Below, piece by piece: positions 1 through 8,800 of a DNA stretch of 64,000 nt. The position numbers were made by a program, and so were the translations under genes. Where the stretch lies: NCBI RefSeq assembly GCF_937898475.1, contig NZ_CALEJS010000032.1, forward strand, positions 124,001 through 188,000. The letters are read 5' to 3'. Position 1 is the stretch's first letter. Every line of letters begins with the position of its first letter. The notes beneath the pieces are model-generated. The model made no database searches and had not been told where the DNA came from. It saw only the letters and a program-made list of their open reading frames with translations. The stretch comes from an uncultured Chitinophaga sp. (GTDB lineage Bacteria; Bacteroidota; Bacteroidia; Chitinophagales; Chitinophagaceae).

Positions 1-487
1 CTTTTGCAAACTCCGTGTATTTCAGTTGCGGGTTCCTGGAGCTGCCTTCAATAATGCCAAGCTGGATACTTTTTTCCAGCAGTGCCTGTTCTATCTGTTC
101 GGTATTGCCGCTGATAAGGGACGTTTTTACATCAGGATACCGCTGGTTAAAACGGGCCAGCAGCGGTGGAATAAAGTACTGGGCAATGGTAGTGCTGGCG
201 CCTATCTGCAGCCTGCCGCCCCTTTCATGCTTCAGCTGGTTGATCTCGTATTCCAGGCTGCGGTAACTGCTGAAAATATCTTCTGCATGCCGCATGACTA
301 TTTTACCTGCCGGGGTAACGGTGATCTTGTTGCCGATGCGTTCAAACAGCGCAATGCCCAGTTGCTGCTCCAGCTCATGGATATGTTTGGTAACCGCCGG
401 CTGTGAAATAAACAGCTCTTCTGCAGCTTTGGTAAAGCTCAGCCTTTTGGCGACGGTGTAAAATACTTTTAACCTGAAATCAAGCAT
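1..487 (-). CDS. LysR-family transcriptional regulator (C-terminal part cut by window edge)
   Basis: Translating the minus strand from the ATG at 487 gives an uninterrupted frame to base 1. It opens with a winged helix-turn-helix of LysR type (FTKAAEELFISQPAVTKHI at about residues 18-36, followed by LEQQLGIALFER), then a linker helix and the start of the substrate-binding domain (GRLQIGASTTIAQYFIPPLL near residue 91). About 162 residues are visible of the usual 290-300, so the effector domain is mostly outside. LysR proteins bind DNA as dimers or tetramers and usually regulate a divergent neighbour. The next gene here (662-922) runs in the same direction, so the target cannot be read from this window. 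Family is certain; target is unknown. Confidence 0.9.
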   Translation of the reverse strand, partial: MLDFRLKVFYTVAKRLSFTKAAEELFISQPAVTKHIHELEQQLGIALFERIGNKITVTPAGKIVMRHAEDIFSSYRSLEYEINQLKHERGGRLQIGASTTIAQYFIPPLLARFNQRYPDVKTSLISGNTEQIEQALLEKSIQLGIIEGSSRNPQLKYTEFAK

Positions 488-600
488 GGGATGAAATTAC
501 TAAATTAGGCTGAACGCAAAACGCTGAACGCGAAACGTTTAATGCAGAACATATTCAGCCCCGTATCCATCATTATGCGTTCTGCGTTTCGCATGCAGCA

Positions 601-625
601 CAAAAAAGGGCTTCCGCAGAAGCCC
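601..625 (-). terminator. Rho-independent terminator after the KKDGTPD-repeat gene
   Basis: A perfect 7-bp stem (GGGCTTC 608-614 with GAAGCCC 619-625, loop CGCA) is followed on the minus strand by TTTTTTG. It sits 37 bases past the stop codon of the minus-strand gene at 662-922. Confidence 0.8.
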
Positions 626-661
626 CTCTTTACTTATAACAGTTTTAAACCTTACTTATTT

Positions 662-922
662 TCAGCTTTTCTTAGCGGCGTCTTTATTAGACTTATAACG
701 CATATCCGGCGTGCCGTCTTTTTTTACCGGGCCTTTGATGGTTGTTTTGTTCACCTTATACCTTTTATCCGGTGTACCATCTTTCTTCAGCGGTTTATTG
801 GCCGCCGTTGTTTGCTCGGTTCTGTTCTTTTTACCGGCAGATCTCTTTTTCTCCTGCGCCTGTACCATTGATATGGAGGCACTTATAAGCAAGATCAGGA
901 TACCGGTGAGCAATCTTTTCAT
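662..922 (-). CDS. Small secreted basic protein with duplicated KKDGTPDxRYK motif
   Basis: An 86-residue protein when started at the ATG at 922 (MKRLLTGILILL). An upstream in-frame start at 955 would put an extra nine residues before a clear signal peptide and is less likely. After the signal peptide (cleavage expected near AQ, about residue 25) the protein is rich in lysine and carries two near-identical units, KKDGTPDKRYKVNK and KKDGTPDMRYKSNK, about 20 residues apart. From memory this motif resembles the PBCV-specific basic adaptor domain (PF08789) found in chloroviruses and scattered bacteria; I could not check this. It is a single-gene unit with its own terminator. No function is assigned; an exported basic binding peptide is inference. 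Confidence 0.75.
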   Translation of the reverse strand: MKRLLTGILILLISASISMVQAQEKKRSAGKKNRTEQTTAANKPLKKDGTPDKRYKVNKTTIKGPVKKDGTPDMRYKSNKDAAKKS

Positions 923-996
923 CAGAACATGATATTTTAGAAAAGTAAGATACATAATAAAAAGTATTTTCCACGCAAAAACACGTAGAAATACGC

Positions 997-1028
997 TTGT
1001 AAGGCAGGTCGCTGAGCATGTACCTTTG
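997..1028 (+). promoter_or_regulatory. Candidate Bacteroidota promoter pointing into the gene-free gap
   Basis: TACCTTTG at 1021-1028 matches the TAnnTTTG -7 consensus exactly, with TTG at 997-999, 21 bases upstream. Both flanking genes lie on the other strand, so this would drive a non-coding transcript ending at the terminator at 1142-1177. Confidence 0.45.
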
Positions 1029-1034
1029 TATTGT

Positions 1035-1177
1035 CCAATAAATGAGTTAGCCCCGGTATTTCACCACCACTATTGATGCAGTGTAGTGAAAGCATTTCTC
1101 AAACATCCTGTTAACCTCAAAAAATACCTATTGTTGCTAACGTGTCCGTCCCACCCCAGACGGACACTTTCTTTTTT
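1035..1177 (+). ncRNA. Candidate small RNA between two minus-strand genes
   Basis: The span runs from just after a TTG-N21-TACCTTTG promoter match to a strong plus-oriented terminator. About 143 nucleotides would be transcribed. No convincing reading frame lies inside it: the plus-strand frame that opens at 1086 runs on through ispG and looks like a shadow. The exact 5' end is a guess from the promoter position. The evidence is the pairing of promoter and terminator on a strand with no gene; there is no match to a known RNA family that I recognise. Confidence 0.4.
1142..1177 (+). terminator. Rho-independent terminator, plus orientation
   Basis: A perfect 9-bp stem (GTGTCCGTC 1142-1150 with GACGGACAC 1159-1167) is followed by TTTCTTTTTT on the plus strand. 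On the minus strand the downstream bases are GTTAGCAACAAT, with no T-run, so it does not fit as the ispG terminator although it lies just past the ispG stop. Confidence 0.8.
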
Positions 1178-1178
1178 A

Positions 1179-3134
1179 TCAGTTACTGGTCTCTACCCAC
1201 ATCCCGTTATCCTTGATCAGGTTAATGAGTTCTGTAACGGCTACATCGCTGTTAAGGCCGCGTTTTACCACTTCTTTGCCTTTGTACAGGGTGATCTTGC
1301 CTACGCCGCTGCCAACATAGCCAAAGTCTGCGTCTGCCATTTCTCCCGGACCGTTAACGATACAGCCCATGATAGCGATCTTCACACCTTTAAGGTGGTT
1401 GGTAACGGCCCTGATCCGGGCGGTGGTTTCCTGCAGGTCAAACAGGGTACGGCCGCAGGAAGGGCAGGAGATATATTCTGTTTTGGAAATACGGGTACGG
1501 GTAGCCTGCAAAAGGCCGAAGGCGATGGTATTGATACGGGCCATCCTTTCTGCCGTGTAAGGCTGTTCAGCGCCGGGGCTGAGGCAGATGCCATCACCCA
1601 TTCCATCCAGCAGCAGGGCGCCGGTCTCTATGGCATAATGCAGCAGTGCTTCATCCATATTGGTTGTTTTGCTGCTGCACAGCAGGATAACGGGGGTGCT
1701 GATACGCTGCTCCATCAGTGCCATAATAAAGCGGCGTACCTCGGGCATGGCGTGCTGGTTATGCGGCGCCGATATGCAGAGCACCGCGGTAGGATCGTTC
1801 TGCAGCTTTTGCAGCAACGCATCTGAGGGCAGCTCCTGGCTGTGCACTTCCACCAGGTTCAGTACGGCAGACCGTTCTCCTTCCTGCAGGTATGCTGTCA
1901 CCGGCATACTGGGGAAGTATTTGCTTTTATCACCAGCCTGTTGCCAGGTAGTATAAGGAATGATCACCTTCAGTGTACCGGGTAATGCAAAGGGCAGGAT
2001 GGTGTCGGAAAAGATATAATCCGCTGCCTGGTCGGCAATATTCCATTTGTCAGAAGCCTCGTCATATTGATAACCGATCGCCTCCAGGTGTTCGGGTTTA
2101 AGCCCCGGTGCGGATGCTTCCCGGAAATCGGCCGCTACTACGGGCACCTGTTTGGCGCCGATGTTGTCTACTGCGATAGTTTCCCGGCGCTTGTAATCAA
2201 AGGGAGAATATGGCAGCTGGCTGATGGGAGCGATGGGGGCATGGCCTTCGCGGTTGTTATAACGCTTTACCAGGTCGCGGCATACGGGCAACTCAAATTC
2301 CGGGTCTTCCGTAAGGGACACACGAATGGTATCGCCCACGCCGTCTTCCAGGAGGGTGCCAATGCCTACGGCAGATTTAATACGGCCGTCTTCTCCATCG
2401 CCGGCTTCTGTTACGCCCAGGTGCAGGGGGTAGCAGTGTCCCAGTTCCTGCTGCATGGTTTGCACCAGCAGGCGGTAAGCCTGCACCATTACCTGCGGGT
2501 TGCTGGATTTCATGCTCAGCACAATGTTGCGGTAATTGAGGTCTTCCGCAATGCGGAGAAACTCCATGGCGCTTTCTACCATCCCCATAGGGGTGTCCCC
2601 GTAGCGGCTCATGATACGGTCGCTCAGGGAGCCATGGTTGGTGCCGATGCGCATGGCGGTGCCGTATTCCTTACAGATGTTCACCAGGGGGGTGAAGCGT
2701 TCACGGATACGGTCTATTTCGGCCAGGTATTCGGCGTCGGTATAATTGATGGTCTCAAATTTCTTTTTATCCACATAGTTACCCGGGTTCACACGTACCT
2801 TTTCCACTATGCGGGCGGCAATTTCCGCCGCATTGGGCGTAAAGTGGATATCCGCCACCAGGGGGGTATGGTATCCTCTTTTACGCAGCTCATTTTTGAT
2901 AGGGAGCAGGTTTTCCGCCTCGTTCCTGCTGGGTGCGGTGATACGCACCAGCTCGGCGCCGGCTTCGATACAGCGGATGGCCTGGGCAACGGTGCCCGCG
3001 GTATCCATGGTATCGGTGGTGGTCATGGTCTGGATACGGATAGGGTTGAAATTCCCGATGAGCAGGTCGCCCACTTTTACTTCCAGTGTGGCTAACCGCT
3101 TATAGGCTGTCAGTGAATGGCTGTATAGCTGCAT
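1179..3134 (-). CDS. ispG: 4-hydroxy-3-methylbut-2-enyl diphosphate synthase (IspG/GcpE), long form
   Basis: IspG converts 2-C-methyl-D-erythritol 2,4-cyclodiphosphate to HMBPP in the MEP isoprenoid pathway, in the cytoplasm, with a [4Fe-4S] cluster. The protein has 651 residues: an N-terminal TIM barrel (about 10-290), an inserted domain (about 300-540) absent from the 370-residue E. coli enzyme, and a C-terminal cluster domain. The ligands line up as Cys557, Cys560, Cys591 and Glu598 (CPSC, then GCIVNGPGE). The long form is known from Bacteroidota, plants and some other bacteria. The start at 3134 gives MQLYSHSLTAYKR and sits 8 bases behind a TACCTTTG promoter element, so the leader is very short. 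The gene stands alone; the AraC gene at 3294 is divergent. Confidence 0.97.
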   Translation of the reverse strand: MQLYSHSLTAYKRLATLEVKVGDLLIGNFNPIRIQTMTTTDTMDTAGTVAQAIRCIEAGAELVRITAPSRNEAENLLPIKNELRKRGYHTPLVADIHFTPNAAEIAARIVEKVRVNPGNYVDKKKFETINYTDAEYLAEIDRIRERFTPLVNICKEYGTAMRIGTNHGSLSDRIMSRYGDTPMGMVESAMEFLRIAEDLNYRNIVLSMKSSNPQVMVQAYRLLVQTMQQELGHCYPLHLGVTEAGDGEDGRIKSAVGIGTLLEDGVGDTIRVSLTEDPEFELPVCRDLVKRYNNREGHAPIAPISQLPYSPFDYKRRETIAVDNIGAKQVPVVAADFREASAPGLKPEHLEAIGYQYDEASDKWNIADQAADYIFSDTILPFALPGTLKVIIPYTTWQQAGDKSKYFPSMPVTAYLQEGERSAVLNLVEVHSQELPSDALLQKLQNDPTAVLCISAPHNQHAMPEVRRFIMALMEQRISTPVILLCSSKTTNMDEALLHYAIETGALLLDGMGDGICLSPGAEQPYTAERMARINTIAFGLLQATRTRISKTEYISCPSCGRTLFDLQETTARIRAVTNHLKGVKIAIMGCIVNGPGEMADADFGYVGSGVGKITLYKGKEVVKRGLNSDVAVTELINLIKDNGMWVETSN

Positions 3135-3141
3135 AGTGCTG

Positions 3142-3149
3142 CAAAGGTA
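3142..3149 (-). promoter_or_regulatory. ispG -7 promoter element
   Basis: TACCTTTG on the minus strand, an exact TAnnTTTG match, lies 8 bases before the ispG start codon. No clear TTTG -33 element was found at the usual distance. Confidence 0.6.
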
Positions 3150-3293
3150 AATAAAAGAGTTGTCAGTGGTGAGTGATGGGTTGCCAGTGTCAGGACCCCT
3201 TATTTGTGTTAAATATTGTTAACCGGCCGCCGTTAACTGTCAACTTTGTATGAACGGTAATCAGCCTGGGTCTTATTGGCGTAAATTAGAAGC

Positions 3294-4154
3294 ATGTTAC
3301 ACAAAGGTATTGACATACCCTATCAGCACCTGCCTTTTACGGGGCAGTTCAATATCTTTCAGCTGGATACCTTCAAAAATGAGTTGGCCCGACTCCCTCA
3401 CCGCCACGACCATTTCCAGGTGATCTGGTTTACCCGCGCCCGTGGGCAGCATATCGTTGATTTTGTGTCTTATGAACTGCAGGACAATATGCTTTTCCTG
3501 CTGCAGCCAGGCCAGGTGCATCAGTTGCTGGACTGCGGCAAAGCGGGCCATGCCATCACCTTTACTGAACAGTTCTATTTCAGCAACCGCCGCGAGCGGG
3601 AAACGATATACGACTTTACCAATCTCTTTGAATGTTACGATGGCTATGCTCCCATCCGTATCAGCCAGCGCACCGCCGCCTCCCTGCAGCTGTTGGCAGA
3701 GCTGATGTACCGGGAAAAAAGCGGTTCCGGCAGCCGGAGCATCATCAAACATTACCTCAGCGCCTTCTTACTGCAGGCTGAAAGGGAGAAGAAGCGGAAT
3801 GCCGCCCAGGCCATTGCTCCCCTGCAGGGAGACGCCCGTATTGTACACCTGCGCCAGCTGCTGGAAAAGAATTTCCGTGCGCAGCACCAGGTTGGTTTCT
3901 ATGCCAATGCCTTTGCCCTCACCCCCAAGCGCCTGAACGAGATCACCCGCGAGAAAACCGGTAAAACCGTAACCGACCTGCTGCATGACCGCCTGGTGCT
4001 GGAAGCGAAACGGAACCTCTCCTTCAGCAAAAAAAGCATTAAAGAGATCAGCTACGAGCTGGGGTTTGAAGATCCCGCCTATTTCAGCCGCTTTTTCAAA
4101 AACCACACAGGGCTGGGCCCCCAGGAATTTCGTGGCGCGGCAATCAGCAGGTGA
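3294..4154 (+). CDS. AraC-family transcriptional regulator with N-terminal cupin-like domain
   Basis: The 286-residue protein has an N-terminal ligand-sensing part with a jelly-roll look (HRHDHFQVIWFTRARGQH near residues 37-54 and LLQPGQVHQL near 70) and a C-terminal AraC double helix-turn-helix (about 185-283; signature SIKEISYELGFEDPAYFSRF). It lies 251 bases upstream of the RND efflux operon on the same strand, so control of that operon is a reasonable inference. No operator could be proven. It is divergent from ispG. The start at 3294 is the first ATG and fits the domain length. Confidence 0.92.
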   Translation: MLHKGIDIPYQHLPFTGQFNIFQLDTFKNELARLPHRHDHFQVIWFTRARGQHIVDFVSYELQDNMLFLLQPGQVHQLLDCGKAGHAITFTEQFYFSNRRERETIYDFTNLFECYDGYAPIRISQRTAASLQLLAELMYREKSGSGSRSIIKHYLSAFLLQAEREKKRNAAQAIAPLQGDARIVHLRQLLEKNFRAQHQVGFYANAFALTPKRLNEITREKTGKTVTDLLHDRLVLEAKRNLSFSKKSIKEISYELGFEDPAYFSRFFKNHTGLGPQEFRGAAISR

Positions 4155-4265
4155 TTGAACCAGCTGCCGGCGGTTGGCTGTTAGCTGTTACGGCTGATTT
4201 TTTTCTATGTTCAAATAGTACAAGTATATAGGTGTTTTGTCCAACCTAGGGTGATGGGCCGCGGC

Positions 4266-4273
4266 TAACTTTG
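4266..4273 (+). promoter_or_regulatory. Candidate -7 element of the efflux operon
   Basis: TAACTTTG matches TAnnTTTG. A TTTTG lies at 4235-4239, 26 bases upstream, which is longer than the usual spacing, so the -33 element is uncertain. The leader to the first start codon would be about 125 bases. Confidence 0.45.
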
Positions 4274-4326
4274 CGACAGTTAAAAGAAGTGAAGTGGCTG
4301 GTGATTAACCCGGGTCTTCAGCATAA

Positions 4327-4377
4327 CGTCATTGCGAGGAGCTATAGGGAAAAAGTGAAGAGCGCGACGAAGCAATC
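4327..4377. repeat. CATTGCGAGG...GCGACGAAGCAATC palindromic repeat element
   Basis: The segment begins CGTCATTGCGAGGAGC and ends GCGACGAAGCAATC, an imperfect inverted repeat with ATTGC/GCAAT tips. Elements with this same core are scattered between genes in many unrelated bacterial genomes; I recall the pattern but could not search. It lies in the leader of the efflux operon. Confidence 0.6.
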
Positions 4378-4405
4378 TTTTAACAAATAACTGCTATATC
4401 ACTGC

Positions 4406-5821
4406 ATGAATACCGCCAAACATCTTTGCCTGATACTCATCGCCGCCGGAGGCTTAATCCCCCCGGCGCGGGGGCAAACTGCGGTATTAACCCTGCAGGA
4501 GGCCTTGCAAACGGGTCTGCAGCGCTATCAGTCTATCCAGGCCAAAGAAAGCTACGTGCGTGCAGCAGCAGAAAATATCAGCGCCGTTAAACGGGAATAC
4601 CTGCCAGACCTTAACCTGAACGCCCAGAACAGTTATGGTACCATCAACGGGCAAAACGGTCCGTTCTGGGGTTATAAAGGCTGGACCACCGGCGCATCTG
4701 GTCAGCCGCTACCCACACAGAACTGGAACGCCGCCTTCGGCGGACTATACCTGGCCAACATCTCCTGGGACCTCGTCACCTTTGGCCGCCAGCAGGCTAA
4801 AGTGGCGCTGGCGAAAGAGCAGCATGCCGCCAACACTGCCGACCTGGAGCAGGAACGCTTTGAACACCAGACCCGCATTGCGGGCGCTTATCTTAACCTG
4901 CTGGCGGCACAACGCCTGCGCGCCTCCATGGAAGCTAACCTTCGCCGTACGGAAGCGCTGCAGCGTATGATCGTGACCCGGGCGCTCAACGGGCTGAACG
5001 CCGGGGTAGACAGCAGCATTGCCAACGCAGAAGTATCCAGGGCGAGGCTTTCGCTGATAGACGCACAGAACTACGAAGCCGCCCAAAGCAACAAACTGGC
5101 GGAAATGATGGACGTACCGCCGCAGTCTTTTACGCTGGACACCTTTTTTGTGGCCCGCATCCCGCCAGAGATGATGCAGCCCGCCGCCACAGATTCCGTA
5201 CTCAAAGAACAGCCCTTACTGCGTTTATACCAGCATCGCATCCTGCTCACAGAAAGCAACCGCCGCCTCATCAGCAGGAATGTAATGCCCCGGCTCAGCC
5301 TTATGGGCGTATTACAAACCAGGGGCTCCGGTTTTGCAGCCGATTACGGCGCCGCTACTGCCGATAAGGATCATTTCAGCCAGGCCTGGTGGGACGGTGT
5401 GCATCCTACCCGTACCAACTACCTGCTGGGCCTTAACCTTTCCTGGACGGTTACCGACCTGCTGCGCACACATGCGCAGGTGGCCAGGGAAACCCATCAT
5501 GCTGCAGGCTTGAAACATGAATACAGCCAGGTATACAGCCGGCTGCAGCATCAGCTGCAACTGGCAAATGAACAGCTGCACAATGCAGTGCGCAAATACG
5601 CGGAAGCACCGCTGGGCGTAAAAGCCGCCGCAGACGCTTTTCTGCAGAAAAGCACCCTGTATGAGAACGGCCTTTCCAATATTGCAGACCTGGCGCAGGC
5701 GCTATACAATATCAATCGTGCAGAAACGGACCGAGACCTGGCATACAACGGTGTATGGCAGGCGCTTTTATATAAGGCAGCGGTAACCGGAGATCTGAAC
5801 ATTTTCTTGAACCAGCTATGA
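4406..5821 (+). CDS. TolC-family outer membrane efflux protein
   Basis: A 471-residue outer membrane factor: signal peptide in residues 1-24 (ends PPARGQ), then two outer-membrane-efflux repeats of long amphipathic helices and short strands (about 30-250 and 260-465), with typical alanine- and glutamine-rich helix text. The trimer would form the outer membrane pore and periplasmic tunnel of the RND pump encoded by the next two genes. Its stop overlaps the start of the permease gene by four bases (ATGA), which implies translational coupling. Substrate is not readable from sequence. Confidence 0.93.
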   Translation: MNTAKHLCLILIAAGGLIPPARGQTAVLTLQEALQTGLQRYQSIQAKESYVRAAAENISAVKREYLPDLNLNAQNSYGTINGQNGPFWGYKGWTTGASGQPLPTQNWNAAFGGLYLANISWDLVTFGRQQAKVALAKEQHAANTADLEQERFEHQTRIAGAYLNLLAAQRLRASMEANLRRTEALQRMIVTRALNGLNAGVDSSIANAEVSRARLSLIDAQNYEAAQSNKLAEMMDVPPQSFTLDTFFVARIPPEMMQPAATDSVLKEQPLLRLYQHRILLTESNRRLISRNVMPRLSLMGVLQTRGSGFAADYGAATADKDHFSQAWWDGVHPTRTNYLLGLNLSWTVTDLLRTHAQVARETHHAAGLKHEYSQVYSRLQHQLQLANEQLHNAVRKYAEAPLGVKAAADAFLQKSTLYENGLSNIADLAQALYNINRAETDRDLAYNGVWQALLYKAAVTGDLNIFLNQL

Positions 5822-8800
5822 ACTTGATCAGGATAGCCTTACAGAAACCTATATCCGTTCTCGTGATTGTGATCGGCCTGCTTTTCTTTGGCATTAACTC
5901 CATGCGGGATATCAGGATCGACATCTTCCCCGATCTGAACCTGCCTGCGATCTATGTATCGCAGCCCTACGGTGGAATGTCGCCACAGCAGATGGAAGGG
6001 TTTATCTCTACCAACTACCAGAACCTGTTCCTGTACGTAACAGGTATCAAGGCTATTGAAACCAAGAATATTCAAGGGTTAACCATGCTTAAGCTCACCT
6101 TCTATGAAGGTACCAACATGGCCCAGGCAGCGGCAGAGGTAACGGCAATGGCTAATCGTGCATTTTCATCAATGCCGAGCGGTACTCAACCACCGTTCAT
6201 TATCCGTTTCGATGCCTCTACGCTGCCTATCGGGCAGTTGGCGCTGAGCAGTCCAACCCGCAGCAATAATGAATTACAGGACCTGGCCATGACGGTAGTA
6301 CGCCCTTCGTTCTCCCGTGTGGCGGGCCTTACCTCACCAGCCGCCTTTGGCGGTAACAACCGTACGGTGGTGATACGGGTAGACCCGGTACTGATGCGTA
6401 GCCACCACCTTACACCCGACCAGATCGTTGCAGCGGTAAAAGATAATAACCAGATCTCGCCTGCAGGCAATGTGCGCATTGGCGATGTCACCTACCTCAC
6501 CCCCAGCAATACGGTGATCCGGCAGATCAAAGACTTTGAAAATATCCCGCTCCTGATGGGAAGCGGCCCTTCCGTATACCTGCGGGATGTTGCCCGCGTA
6601 GAAGACGGCGCAGACATCACCAGCAGCTACGCCGTGATCAATGGCAAACGTTCTGTATACATGCCCGTGATCAAAACCGCCAACGCTTCTACCTGGTCTG
6701 TAGTAAAGAACCTCAAAGCGGCATTGCCCGATATCCAGCAGCTGCTCCCGGAAGATGTAAAAGTGATCTTCGAATTTGACCAGAGCAGGTACGTGGTAAA
6801 TGCAGTGAAAAGCCTGATCAGCGAAGGGGTGATAGGCGCCGTATTAACAGGCCTTATGGTGCTGCTGTTCCTGGGCGACCGGCGCAGCGCGCTGATCGTG
6901 ATCATTACCATACCCGTATCCATCATCATCGGGGTAATGGGACTAAGGCTTGCCGGGCAAACCATCAACATCATGACGCTCAGCGGCCTGGCCCTCGCCA
7001 TCGGCATCCTGGTAGATGAATCTACCGTTACCATAGAGAACATCCACCAGCACCTGGAAATGGGCAAACCCAAAGCAAAGGCCATCTGGGATGCCTGTAA
7101 GGAGATCGCTTTTCCCAAACTACTGATCCTCCTTTGCATACTGGCTGTGTTTGCGCCTTCCTTTACCATGAAAGGCGTACCAAGATCCATGTTCCTGCCC
7201 CTGTCGCTGGCCATTGGCTTTTCCATGATCGCATCTTACCTGCTGTCGCAAACCCTGGTGCCTGTATTATCCAACTGGATACTGAAGCCGGAGAAATTCA
7301 GCAGGCATCATGTAAAGGCATCATCCGCCACCGGCAGTAAAACAGACGCGTACATTGAAAAAGAGTTGCATTATGAACAGGAACATGTGCAACAGATCTC
7401 CCGCTTTGAAAGGTTCAAACTCCGGTTTATGTCCCGCCTGGAAAAGCTGATGCTGCGGCGTAAACCTGTTACCATCATTTACCTTGCAGGGATAGTGGCC
7501 ATCGTAGTGGTATGTTTCAGCGTCATCGGGCGAGACATCCTTCCCAAACTCAATAACGGGCAGTTCCAGCTGCGGCTCAAAGCCCGCGAAGGCACACGCC
7601 TGGAACGTTCAGAAACCATGCTGCTGGATGCGGTAGCAGTGCTGAAGGAAGTGGCGGGAGAAAAGAACATTGATATCACTTCTTCTTTCATTGGCACCCA
7701 TCCTTCTTCCTATTCAACCAGTCCCATCTACCTTTTCATGGCAGGGCCTAATGAGGCGGTAATGCAGGTGAACCTGAAAGAAGATTACAAGGTAAATATG
7801 GACGACTTCAAGGAACGCCTGCGTAAACGTATCCACTATCGCATGCCGGATGTAAAGATGAGCTTTGAACCCATAGACCTTACCGATAAAGTAATGAGCC
7901 AGGGTGCAGCCACACCCATTGAGGTGGCCGTAATGGGCAAGAACCTGGAGCAGAGCAAACCCTTTGCGCAGAAGCTGCTGGCGGAAATGAAGAAGATCCC
8001 CTACCTGCGTGATGTACAGATTGTACAGCCGCTGAACTACCCCGCCATCCGTATCAATATTGATCGCGAAAGGGCAGGGCAGCTGGGCGTGAGCATCACA
8101 GAGATCGCAAAGTCGCTGACCGCTGCTACCTCTTCCAGCCGCTTTACGGAAAAGAACAACTGGCTGGATGAAAAAAATGCTACCGCTTATTTTGTGCAGA
8201 TCAGCATACCCGAAAATGAAATGAGCAGCATGAACGATATGGCCGCTATTCCAATCTCGAAAGACAGAACGCGTCCGCTGCTGGGGGATGTAGCTACCCT
8301 GCAACCGGATACCGTTGCCGGAGAGTATGATCGCGTAGGGGCAGTACGCATCATCTCCATCGGCGCCAATGTGCACAAGCAGGACCTTGGACAGGCCAGC
8401 AATGATGTAGATGCCGCCATCCAGCGGGCAGGCGAGCCGCCCAGGGGCATCAAGGTGGAAAAGCGCGGCCTTACCCAGTTGCTGGATGAAACCCTGGGCA
8501 GCCTGCAATCAGGCCTGCTGGTAGCAGCTGTTGTGATACTGTTGTTACTGGCCGCCAACTTCCAGTCCTTTGGCGTGGCGCTGGTAGTAGTAAGCGCCAT
8601 TCCCGCCGTACTGGCCGGATCGCTGATCATGCTGCTGTTAACCGGTTCTACGCTCAACCTGCAATCGTATATGGGCATGATCATGTCTGTAGGCGTATCC
8701 GTAGCCAATGCCGTATTGCTGGTAACCAATGCAGAGAAGCTGCGGATGGAGAATGGCAACGCCCTGAGGTCGGCCATGGAAAGCGTATCCATCCGCCTGC

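Noticed and set aside
2067..3095. A long open frame on the plus strand opposite ispG
   Set aside because: It lies entirely inside the ispG frame on the other strand, its product has no recognisable domain, and high-GC third positions of ispG create such shadows. The same holds for the long opposite frames at 7714-8508, 12162-12818, 14266-15084, 25628-26617, 38245-39312 and 62392-63297.
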